A program made the position numbers and the translations under genes. From Plecoglossus altivelis (Eukaryota > Chordata > Actinopteri > Osmeriformes > Plecoglossidae): 64,000 bases of DNA. This document shows positions 25,202 to 35,537 of the stretch, in pieces (position 1 is the first letter of the stretch; every line of letters starts with the position of its first letter). The stretch is taken from the NCBI GenBank assembly GCA_036571765.1, contig BROE01000019.1, positions 3,939,748 to 4,003,747 on the forward strand, given 5' to 3'. The notes beneath the pieces are model-generated. The model was not told the DNA's origin and searched no databases. It saw only the letters and a list, made by a program, of their open reading frames with translations.

Positions 25202-26406
25202 GCACATACAGGCTGTGTAAAATACACATGCATACCTGATACATAATTTTGACACACACACACACACACACACCAGGTGACACAAAGGGGAAGAATCATG
25301 CCCACCCCCACACATCCAGTCTGTCACCTCAATCTATTCGCTGCTGCTACGGCGACAGACTGGTCTCCAAGGTAACGCTCAGCCAGGCCAGACAGCAACC
25401 GGTCTGTGTCTGTGTCAGTACCGAAGCCCAGCAGCTTGACAAGCCTAACGACAGAGACTCTCCCAACGCCATCAGTCATGTCAAAAACGTAACCCATCTA
25501 TTCCATAGCCTCTGCAGGAGAAACTGAAGTGACGTAACCCAGCAGCAAGACTCAGAACCAAGTGCTGTCATGCTGAGGTCTCAGTGCTTAGAGATAGGCA
25601 CGCACAAACACTTGATTCGCATTTTTTCAAAAAGACTGTTTCCCATGCAGGCAGGTCGTGCAGGGCGGGTCTAGACATGCCCCCTACACATTCCCTCCAG
25701 CCTGAGGCCCAGCGCCAGACTCCAGCAGCAGGGAGGACAGTGTGAGGCCTGCAGCATGCAGAGGGAACCTTGGGAATGGCAACCACTGGTCTGCGGGCCT
25801 CATCTAGCCTGCGAGTTTCATCGCCTGCTGTTGTAGCCATGGCCACATTTTGTCCACCAGAGTTTGTCTTCCAAATGGTGTCATAGGCGATACTAAACCA
25901 TGTACATCCGTCAACGTGTATCACCGGTGGCGTGCATCGCTATGCAGTGAAGACCTGCCCCGTCTTTAGAACTAGCTGTCATGACAGAGGAGGAGGGGCG
26001 GGGGCACAGAGGAAGTAAGGCCTCAGGTGCAGCACAAGCTGCACAGAGGGAAGAGAGGAAACCACATGGAACCCTGTCAGCTGGCGTATACGTGCCTTGG
26101 TTTGTTCTCATCTGCAGCCACAGGAAGCCGTTATACATTCTCAAGTTTCACAACAGAGAAACCTGGTTTTTCAATCAAACTGTCTCTCAGCATCCGTAAA
26201 GCCAGAAGCCCCTCAACCTGCGATGGTTCGGTTGACCAGGTTGACAGGCTGAGCTTCATTCTTTCTTCCACCTCAGAGAACCTGCTGGTGGGACTCTATT
26301 ACAGATACACCAAGGACAAGACAACTGGCATGGGTGTGGGAAGACTGCCATTCATAATACCATATGTTTAGGACAACCACTAATCCTCCAAATTAAAATG
26401 CACGCC

Positions 26407-26488
26407 CACACACACACACACACACACATGCGCGCGCACGCACGCACACACACACACACACACACATACACACACACACACACGCACA
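26407..26488. repeat. (CA)n microsatellite with CG interruptions
   Basis: Three CA runs separated by ATGCGCGCACGCACG and ATA steps. Confidence 0.95.
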
Positions 26489-27390
26489 CTACCAAATGTT
26501 CCATCCACTGAGTTGGCAATCAACCCTCCCACCCTCCACCCCTAACTGCAGATTAAGAGCTTGAGTCACCCAAACCCTCTGTTCCAGTTAAGGCCTTCCC
26601 TAACACCTGCTTTCCCACAGGATACATGCCTGCCGTCCACCTTATGAAACAACACAGTAGAAAAGGAAGCCAACTAAGAGGTTCAAAGCATGCTAATGGC
26701 AAACGCCAAGGATGCGAGGAGAGTGCACAGCCAGTGTGTGGATGCAGCCCACCCTCTCTAGGGCAGGATGGGGGGGGAGAGAGAGAGAGGGGGGGGGGCT
26801 GGCATCAACACCACCATCCTTCATCCTTATCAGCATCGCTCGGGTGATGATGTCATGATTAAAAAGGAGGCTCTTGCGAGCGTCTCCTCTCCAACAGCGC
26901 CTCTCGCAGCCTTCTCTTTCGTGCCCTCTGAGCCCAGCCCAGGGCAATGCTCTGGACCTCACACAGGGTGATTCAAAGCGGTGAGTCAGTCGTCTCCTGA
27001 AAGGTCTCCTTTTGTGTCTCCGTGGGTGACAAGTCAGTTGTTCACCGCTCTCATTGGAAGGGTTGCCCCAAGCACGTCCTGACTATCTGAGCAGACCAAC
27101 ATAACTATCCTTCAAGAAACTGGACAGCAGAGCATCCGGATTCCAATGCTTTACTGTCGACTGCCAAGCATAACACGTAGCAGTGGCCATGTTATACGTG
27201 TGATCGTTTAAGCATTGTTCAGAGCACAACGCATCAACCTGTTACTCTCATTCATTTCCTTCAGTGACAAGTGACATGCTAATCTCTGCATGGCACAAAA
27301 GGTGCTTTATGTCAGATTGACATGGACAACACGTAGGGGCGCCAGCCTACTGTCCCGTAAAAGCACACGAGCAGATAAAAGAGAACTTAC

Positions 27391-28231
27391 CCGAGGAGGA
27401 ATCTTCGTGGTCCGAACTCAGGTAGCCATCGCTTCGTCTGTCTGGAGTGCTGCATCCCGACCCGCGAGATGACTTGCCGAACGTCTGCAAGCATGACGGT
27501 GACAGCCTCCCCTCGTCGCTGGAGTCGAATTCCCTGCTCATGCGAAAAGGGCGCAGAGCGTCCCGGTTGGAGTTTGCTCTCTGGCTCTCTCGGGGGTTCG
27601 TCTTAGGGGTCACAAGGTTATTCTTGATAAAATTCTCGTTCAGCTCCACGTCCTCGTATTCGCGATCACTCGCATCCCCGATGTCGTTCGCGGGGCTCAG
27701 TTTCCCAACACAGTTTCCGATCTGTGGGGGGGCCACGGGTAGGGCTGTATCCCCTTTCTGAAAGCTGGGCTTCCGCGGAGGCACAGGGATAGGTTTACCT
27801 GTCCGGGTGCTGATCCTGTTCCCGTCTCGCACCACTTGGCTGATGGCATTGTCTCGGTCTGTGCTGCCTTTGCTACCTACAGCCTGTTGTTTCACGCTAT
27901 CAAATACTCGTATACTAACCCGGTCTACCTTTTCGTTTGTTCGCTGGGATTTTTGTTCATTCTCTGTTTTTACTGTGTCGATGTTCAGGTTTTCATCCCT
28001 CCCGTGCCACCTCTCCTTGTCGTAACTTTTTTTCTGTCGCGCAAGTGTGGTCTGTAGGTAGATCACCTTGAATTTCTCCTCCGATAGTGTCTGTTGAAGC
28101 GTTTTAAGATTCGCTTTACATTTCTCCAGTTCTGTCTCAATGTCATCCACCGTCTTTAAATCCATTTGAGGTACTTCTCCATTAGGGAATTCATTCCTCC
28201 AATGTTTCTCGAATTCCTCCTGTTCCCACAT
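27391..28231 (-). CDS. BCR/ABR-family gene, BCR-type first coding exon (partial gene)
   Basis: The ATG is at 28,231. The exon codes for 280 residues plus one base and ends in donor GTAAGT at 27,390. Residues 1-75 closely follow the BCR N-terminus as I remember it: a W..(E)FP opening, a DIE.ELE.CKA coiled coil (about 28-72), then (V/M)IYLQT.LA..KKSYD.ERW. In BCR this coiled coil oligomerises the protein. A second match is YEDVELNENFIKNNL (192-206). The Ser-rich end (STPD...LSSDHEDSSSG) resembles the BCR region before its GEF part. The YVNV-type Tyr177 motif that binds GRB2 in BCR is not seen. A proline motif PIPVPPRKP (147-155) could bind SH3 domains. DH, PH, C2 and RhoGAP exons are not visible in the window. 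Human ABR lacks this exon type, yet linkage to aspa fits abr (both on human 17p13), so bcr versus abr is left open. Confidence 0.8.
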
Positions 28232-28699
28232 CGTGTTGTCTCGGAAGAAGAGTTGTTTTCCTTAAGTGTGTTCAAATGTATCCACCCTTTATCAACAGCG
28301 GGATTTGTGTCGCGTTTGTAAACTTTTCGTACACACCATAAACAATCTTTGCTACAAAATGTCCATTCTCTCACCACTACTTTCTCGTACTGGTACACAG
28401 ACACTTGTTCATCTCTCCCACGCAATAGGCTACGATAAAGAGTTTGCGCGTACGATTGCGAAGGAGCCGCCGACCATCGACTGAATGGACGGAGTTTGGA
28501 CCAGCTTTCAAGTTATCAGCCCCCAATAGAGTATACTGGTTTACCTGCTCAAGATAGAATGTAATTTAGAAGCAGGCTATAAACGTTGAAGGTGTTAGAT
28601 AACCTACCAGCTACAAATTCCCTGAACTTCTTTTCATACTTGGGGTAGGTATGCGCCGAGGACTAAAACAGGCAGTCCCAAACTTTTGCAAATAAACTT

Positions 28700-28740
28700 T
28701 CGTACTTCCGGTATTGAGATAGACTGTGGGATGACGTAGA
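28700..28740 (-). promoter_or_regulatory. Candidate promoter elements of the bcr/abr-like gene
   Basis: An ETS-type CCGGAAGT (minus strand, 28,704-28,711) and a CRE half site TGACGT (28,732-28,737) lie about 480 bp upstream of the ATG. This is a housekeeping-style arrangement and inference only. Confidence 0.35.
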
Positions 28741-29944
28741 AGGTTGCACATTCATTTAAAACAAATAAATGCTAAATATTTAAGCCGTGGGGTTAACGCG
28801 TATCTTTTCAAATGGTGTGTCAGTGTTCTTGATTTACAGTCATTCAAGCAAGAGTAATACACTTGAGAATCAGTTCACACCTGTTAACGCTTGCATATAT
28901 GTACTTAATTGTCAACGCCGATTTGTTTTGTAGGTCAAATTTACAACGATGAGAAGGAGTGCTTGAGCCCAAGTCATAGTTCACCAACATTCTTTGCTTT
29001 CTGGTGAGTTTCAGGATGGTAATAGTATCAGAAACATCGTGTTCCTTTAAAATAGTTCTTACAGGTGACAGAGCTGTGGTTTGTGAGGTAAGTATCACTC
29101 TTAGTATCACTACTCTTTATCATCGGTCATAAAACCCCTTATAAAAGCAAGGCACAAATCTTAGCTACCACATACTTCCTTTATAGAATCATTTAATTGC
29201 ATCTTGCTATAAAACAACTCTTATTTTCCAATCGGGAAGGGTTGAACTAACTGCATTAAGTAATCTACGATCCACATAGCTGAATGTTTGAAATCCTGCC
29301 AAGCGGGATTCTTCCAGTAAACCAAAGCAGTGCTTCTAATCAACAGTGACCAGAAGGGAGTAGGTGGCCGCTGGTGATTTTGAGTGCCTATCTGGAACAG
29401 TGCCCAGAACAAAAGTATCATTCTCCTAAAAGCATTCTTTTGCCTGTGGGAATCATTGATTACCAGTCAATACTGAGCTGAGAGCCTGGTAAGATTACCA
29501 TACTGAATATCGAAGGGAGGGTGTATGTGGGGAGTCTAGACTAAAGTGCTGGGAGAGGTTGAAGCACTAACATTACAGGAAGTGTGAACTTTCTACTCGT
29601 TAGTTCTTACTTGGCAATGGTCTGACATAATACGGACCGCTCAGGACAAACATTATCTCTGATTTATGTTACACTTCCTCAAGTCTAGTGTACCAAAAAG
29701 CCGGATGACAACATTAGCAACATAATGAATCCAAACGCTTCACAGTGTAGAGATGACAAATTCTGAAATGGAGTCACAACGTTTGATACCTGAAGTATGT
29801 GTGAACCAGACAGATAACAAAAGTAGAGTAAGAGAAGTTCTTGAGAGGAACTAACAAGATTTTGAAATCGAGGATACTTTGCTGCCCTCTTCTGGCCATA
29901 TAAAGTATGATCACATCCATGGTTCAATTAAACAAAGCTTGACA
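28741..29944. other. Intergenic DNA between the bcr/abr-like gene and aspa
   Basis: Moderately AT-rich, no microsatellites and no supported exon. Short open frames here show no recognisable domain. The left boundary is the candidate promoter at 28.7 kb and the right boundary is the candidate aspa poly(A) signal near 29,945. Confidence 0.5.
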
Positions 29945-29954
29945 TTTATTTATT
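29945..29954 (-). other. Candidate poly(A) signal of aspa
   Basis: Two overlapping minus-strand AATAAA hexamers, about 1.2 kb past the aspa stop codon. This predicts a long 3' UTR from 31,141 to roughly 29,930. Confidence 0.4.
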
Positions 29955-31141
29955 AGGGGCTACACAGTATTAAAAACAACATAGACCATGATATTGATTG
30001 TATAATTGTAAGTATAGAATTTATTGATTGTATCGTTTTCAAACGAGGTATAACAAAATATACAATGTTATACTTGGGGGACATGATTAATCGGAGTGTT
30101 GATCTTAGTAAAAAAAAACACTAAGAAAATGAGTTGGTACAAATGAGGTTATGACAGTTGTGACATCAAGCCGAAACCCTTGATTTCAAAACACCATGCA
30201 GCAAAACTGACAAAACATCCAAATAACCGTGATAACATCATAAGACGCATTCTCACAACGTGACATTTAACACACAGATACACGTTACAAATCCCTTCAG
30301 AAGTACCTATCCACGGGGGGGAAATAAATGAGTACTGTAGCTTTCTGTGTTTCAATTTCTGCTCAATTCGATAGTATTTTAAAAAAAAGAGTGCTTTAAA
30401 GGTCATGCAATTCGCAACTGAATTGACAAACAGGCTTCGTTAAGGCAATATTGGGACAGCACCCTACTGTAGATAGCAACCACAGGGGATTAAAGGTAGT
30501 TCCAGAGGTTCAGTTATGGTCGTGAAAGGCCACACACAATGTAACATCAACCGCTGACTCCAAATACTGTATAGAAAATGTAAGACTCACAAGTTGCAGG
30601 TAGATTTCAAACTGGCTGAAGAAACATGTATTTATATATTCATTGTGTGTTATAGATTTTCATACTATTTCTGAAAGTTGAAATGGGCAACACTTCCCAG
30701 ACATGATCAAGAGATCCATCGGTTTGTCTGCTGGATCCTGCAGTAATATTGTGTCTGTCACATTTAAAATATTAGATCCAGCCTAAGATGTCTCTAATGT
30801 ACCACTAATACAGTGCATACGAACACTCTGCAACACTTAACTACTTCCTTCTCATAGAAAATGAGTTGCCTTATTCAGAAATGCATCATAGAAAGGTAAT
30901 ATATTGTGTAAACATTACTTCTTTATTACCACTAGGCCCTTATTTGGTTCAAAAATGTTCACAGTATTAAAACTTTAATGTGTGCTACAGGGGTTTGCAT
31001 AGTTAGCGATCATCCAGTATTCAATGAAACAAACAGTAGAAATCCAAACATTACTCAGTAAGACTTTGTGCTTTCATCATCAAAGGTTGATTATTGCAAT
31101 GTGATAATACGTACAGAAGTCACTCTGCATGAAACTCTCTT

Positions 31142-34100
31142 CTATGTTTTCCTGATCCCGCTGGCAGCTATGGTCTCCAGCCTGGTGGTCACAAACGCCT
31201 GCTGTTTCTCATAATAAGCAGCCTCGTTAATGAAAGTAGGATAGACGGTGCCAGCACCTTCGTATCGGATGGTTCTCCCGTCGAACGTTTGGAACATAGG
31301 GTCGCCAGGGTTCAGCGGTTCCCAGTCACAGTCCTGAGGACAAAACAGGGCAGGCGTGGAAACACAGGAGAGGTCTGGTGGAGGAGGCTCTGAATCCTGC
31401 TAGTCTGGCAAAGCAGGGGGGGATTCTCAGCTCCAAAACAATCCCCTCCAGATTTTGGTAGTTAATTTTTGACGCACCCCTCGCCTCCTCACCTGGGGTG
31501 TTCAATACTAAACAAAACATTTTGATTCACTCAACTGGTTGGAAGAAAAGGTCAAAGGTCACAGTCACTAGGACAATTAAAAAATAAAAAAAAATTTTTT
31601 TTAAGGTGTTGTGAACATTCGAACGTCCATGAATGGAGTCTGGATGAAACAATAAGTACCTGTAATGCCGGATGCACCATGGCTACGATGTTTCCGTTGG
31701 TGTCTCGAGGATAATCCATCCTTTCTGAGACTCGGAACACATCCACGGTGCAGGGGGAGAACTCCGTGCCTGATCAACACACAACACAGCAAGAACACCG
31801 CTGAGCCTTCACAATAGACAGTGGCGCATCTGTTCACAGAAGCTTCATAATGGCAATCGTAGAAAATACAGTGTGACGCTTTGGACTTTCATGGAGAAAC
31901 CCCCCCCACCCCCCAACAAAAAAAAAAAAACCAATGAATCAGTGAGGCCAAGGCATTCATCCGCATCACTGTGGCTCCGGAACACAAGATTACGAAACTC
32001 AGCCAGCTCCTAATGACATGGAAACTAACCAACTTGCAACAAGTATGCCATTCAGTAGCTGGACAGTCAGGGAACCACCCGATTGCAATTCACACTCTGC
32101 TCCCAACACTTTTTTTTTCCATGGAAAAGAGAGGAAAAACAACATCACACTAACTGCAAAAAAGGATCTCGGAAGCGGCCAAACGAACGACGTTACAACA
32201 CAGATGAAGAGGATTATTTCAAGAAGGAATTCAATATTTAGATAATGATGTCAGACAGACTACCATATAAGGAGTAGACGGCATGTGTGAAGACTCATTA
32301 TCCCTAGGCAATGTTTCGAAATGTCACCCATTGCCATGACACTGCCAGACCCCAGGACAAGCACATGACAGCAGTGAATAGAATAGACTTTATAAATATA
32401 TACATCACTGATGATGTGCCTGAGGGTTATCTAAAAAAAGGCATGTAACTGCTTACAACTTTTTTCTAAATCTAAAGAAATCCTTTGTAGGGGACGGTGT
32501 GCTTTAGCCACGTAGCATTCTGTGCTAGCACCTTGGAACGCACGGACGCACGGTTCGATCGTTGGCAACCTTTTGACTGGGCGTGCTGCTGTGCGGTGTA
32601 CCAAAGCTGCCATGTAATCTGATAATCCTTCACAGCTTTTACCTGAATTAAAAAGCTCAATGAAGTCCAGGGCGTGCTTGAGTACGAGTCGCATCGCTTC
32701 AAAGATGTTGCTCCTTAGAACTCCTTGGGGCTGGGGCCCAACCTCAAGCCCTGAAACGACAAAAGCAAAACTGCAAACAACCTGGACCCATCACTGACGG
32801 CAATGAAACGTGCTGACATTTGACGTTGGGATGCCGTGAAGTGAACGTTCCGGAACTTCCCCCCCGGTGCCTGGCCAAACGTCGGCCTCTGAGCCGGACT
32901 TTGGACTCACCGATGGGGTGCTTGGCCACGGAGCGTGATGTCGCGTACTTAAGTAGAGGATGCTCAGTCAACAGAACTGGACAACTGTCCGGAGCAATGG
33001 CTTTCTACAAAAACCAAACAAAAAGAGGTCCTTAACGGCTGAACAAACAACCTCCCCACATATTTGCCCTTTCCTATCGGTTCCGGAACACTTCGTCCAA
33101 ATAATGTGCGAAAGCACTTTTGCAGCACCGCAGCTGGGCTTCCTGCTGGGTCCTGACCCTTGTGTCTAGCAGCCACCTTCCTGACAGCTGGTTTCCCTCT
33201 GGTTCACTTCTGCACTGGTTATTCTTGCTCTCAAGGGGAGCGTTGCGCAAGGACCGCGGGCCAGCCATCAACAAGAGACATAGCCAAGAGAACTGAGGCG
33301 GAACAAGAGATGGCAACACCTTGATGTAGCTCATCATCTGGAGGTTGAAGTGGTCGTCGGAACTTTCCAGAATCAGAGTGCAGCCCATGTTGGACGTGGT
33401 GTTGTGGAGGTCGAAGATCACGTCGAAGGCATCTGGACTTCCCTTGGGTCCAAAGATCCTGTTGATCTCCTGGGCCCTCTGAACCTCGTAGGGCAGATCC
33501 TCTCCACCAGGGGCGCTGTGGAGGCACAATCTAGTCTTTTTGAGTCATAGTTCTGCGATAACAAACTTCACATTGCTTTACAACGATGGCAGCGTTAATC
33601 ATTGACAGAGACCAGTAGGACTCATTGTATTGAACCTTCCAACGAGAACGTGTGTGAACCTCCTCCAAGTGACTTCAGACTAATAATCGTTCAACCACAT
33701 GGAACTCACCAGATTTAACATTGACACTGCTCAGTGCCCATTCAATCCTGGTGCTCCTTTTAGGCGGGTTAAAAGCAACACATGCTCTGATGCTGATCCA
33801 GACTGTTCTCCAAGCAGCTGCACATGAAAGAACTTGTATGCCCCCTATTTTTCTCTCTCCCCCCACACACCTACCCATATAGAAATTCTTTCAGTGCAGA
33901 TCTACTGTTATCTGAATAGTCAGGCTTATACGGTACAATAGACTGATGGCAGCTCAAAATGCACTCATACAATTTTAAAAAGTACAGAACATAACGAATA
34001 ACAGTCAAAGCTGGCCAGTCTATAATTCCCGACATGGAAAATAACGAGGTAATATTTTAGTCTCTGAACAGGTTCAATCTTAAATATGTTCATGTATCAT

Positions 34101-34845
34101 CGCTTGACATCCACCCCAAATCACCCCAAGCACCATAACGCACACGTTTTCATTTTCAGATTGGTATATATTATATAAACCAAGGAGGCTTTAGCCAATG
34201 GAGTTCTCGACCTCTGTCACGTTTCACTAACGTTTCACTAACGTTTATCCACCCAGGGAAGGGGGAAGGGGGAAGGGGGTGAGTGTTGGCAATCAGCTGA
34301 CAGGGATTTAGACTTGATCTGAGTGTCTGTAATTCACAGCTCTGTTGAATACCAACGTTTTCACACAAATAGCATAGCTGTTGCAAAACCACTGAAGAGT
34401 GCGATAAAATATATGCTCCCTTGGCAACATATTCGAATTATATGTGATAATAAAAAGTGAATCGAATAACAATTCAATGATGCACATCCTTTTTTCAACG
34501 TCTAATGTGTAATTATTGATAGTAGTGTACGAGCATAACCCGCCTCTATAACCAAGGATCATAAATATATCTTGACACATGGAATATGAGACAAGACGCC
34601 GTTTACCTGAGATTTTCTGCCGTGAAGGCTCTGTTCAGGTCCGTGTCCACGTATCTCGTGCATTTCTTAACGGCTCTAGGGTTTGTTATGAAGGGTCTCG
34701 TCTCAACACCCTTCCTCTGAATCTCCGTTCCATTATCTTTCCACAGATTGACGAGAGTGACTCCAGACATTTCATTCCCATGCGTCCCTCCAAATATAGC
34801 AACTCGTCTCGCCTCGCGTAAACAGAGAGTATGACAGGCAGTCAT
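31142..34845 (-). CDS. aspa: Aspartoacylase (aminoacylase-2)
   Basis: Cytosolic zinc enzyme that hydrolyses N-acetyl-aspartate to acetate and aspartate. Six exons on minus: 34,845-34,607; 33,515-33,320; 33,004-32,911; 32,750-32,643; 31,769-31,660; 31,333-31,142. All joins keep frame across GT-AG introns and give 312 residues (human 313). The start chosen (MTACH) matches human MTSCH. An upstream in-frame ATG at 34,896 would add 17 residues with no counterpart. Zinc ligands of the family are present as GGTHGNE (His22, Glu25) and DLHNTTSN (His117). Substrate residues are present as CTRYVDTDLNR (Arg64, Asn71, Arg72), ATSRS (Arg169), the catalytic Glu179 in LEVGPQPQG, and the Tyr pair in AAYYEK. 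No defect seen. Same strand as taf1d upstream and the bcr/abr-like gene downstream. Confidence 0.97.
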
Positions 34846-34990
34846 GTTGATGGTGACACAGCCTGAGAAATCCTCAATTTCAAAAACTGATTTCAAGAGC
34901 TCGAGGACTTCGTGATGAGCAATGAAAAGTTGCCCGAATTATAAAAAACCGAGTGTTAACGTTTCTTTAAGGCTGTTCGCTGGATATGCT

Positions 34991-35003
34991 ACTTATATAA
35001 TAC
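34991..35003 (-). promoter_or_regulatory. aspa: Candidate TATA box of aspa
   Basis: On the minus strand ATTATATAAG lies about 150 bp upstream of the aspa ATG, in a stretch otherwise free of repeats. A start site near 34,965 is inferred. Confidence 0.4.
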
Positions 35004-35451
35004 CGCCGCGGGAATACTGCGGTCACTCACCGTACATAACTCCGTGGAGTTGTACTGTATTACTTCAGAGCGAAGATCCTCCCACTACTTAGACAGGTAA
35101 TTCAACAAAGCACTGTGGGTGGCTGAGAGGTTAAAAAAAGGTGCGCTATTGCTCAATTTCTCCGTTGACCGTTTTAAAGAAATCATAAATAATAAAAATG
35201 GATTGCCTCCCCATGTGCCAGAGATTCTTCCTTCATATTAATAATCCGTTCCCCCTATCATGAGCGGATAGTTACCGTGAAACTGGGAGGTCAAATACAT
35301 TTAACGACAACTTCATGACTGGCTTTACAACTGCAGATTTTCACATAAACACAGCCTGTCCACTAGATGGCAGTGCAGGATCTAAACCAAAGCTAATGTC
35401 AGGTGAGTCTGAGGGAAGGATCCTTCATTGACTTAAATATATATATACACC

Positions 35452-35457
35452 TTTAAT
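35452..35457 (-). other. Candidate poly(A) signal of the taf1d-like gene
   Basis: Minus-strand ATTAAA about 80 bp beyond the stop codon at 35,538. The stretch 35,004-35,451 between this and the aspa promoter holds nothing else I recognise. Confidence 0.35.
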
Positions 35458-35537
35458 ATATTGTGAGACACCTATTACAAAACACACTTTCAACAGTGAG
35501 ATTAAAAGGGGACAAGGACTACACTTAGACAAAGACG

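Larger units (their letters stand above)
1..27390 (-). other. Repeat-rich non-coding tract, probable intron 1 of the bcr/abr-like gene
   Basis: No open frame in this stretch resembles a known protein exon on either strand. The longer open frames are all translated simple repeats (Ser-Leu, Arg-Glu, Thr-His and Cys-Val runs). The minus-strand exon at 27,391-28,231 ends in a good donor (GTAAGT) pointing into this tract, so its downstream exons must lie at lower coordinates or outside the window. BCR-family genes are known to have very long first introns, so intron 1 is the simplest explanation. A separate lncRNA or an alternative first exon inside it cannot be excluded. Confidence 0.5.

Noticed and set aside
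34846..34896. Upstream in-frame ATG extending aspa by 17 residues
   Set aside because: The extension has no counterpart in the human protein, whose MTSCH start matches the downstream ATG.
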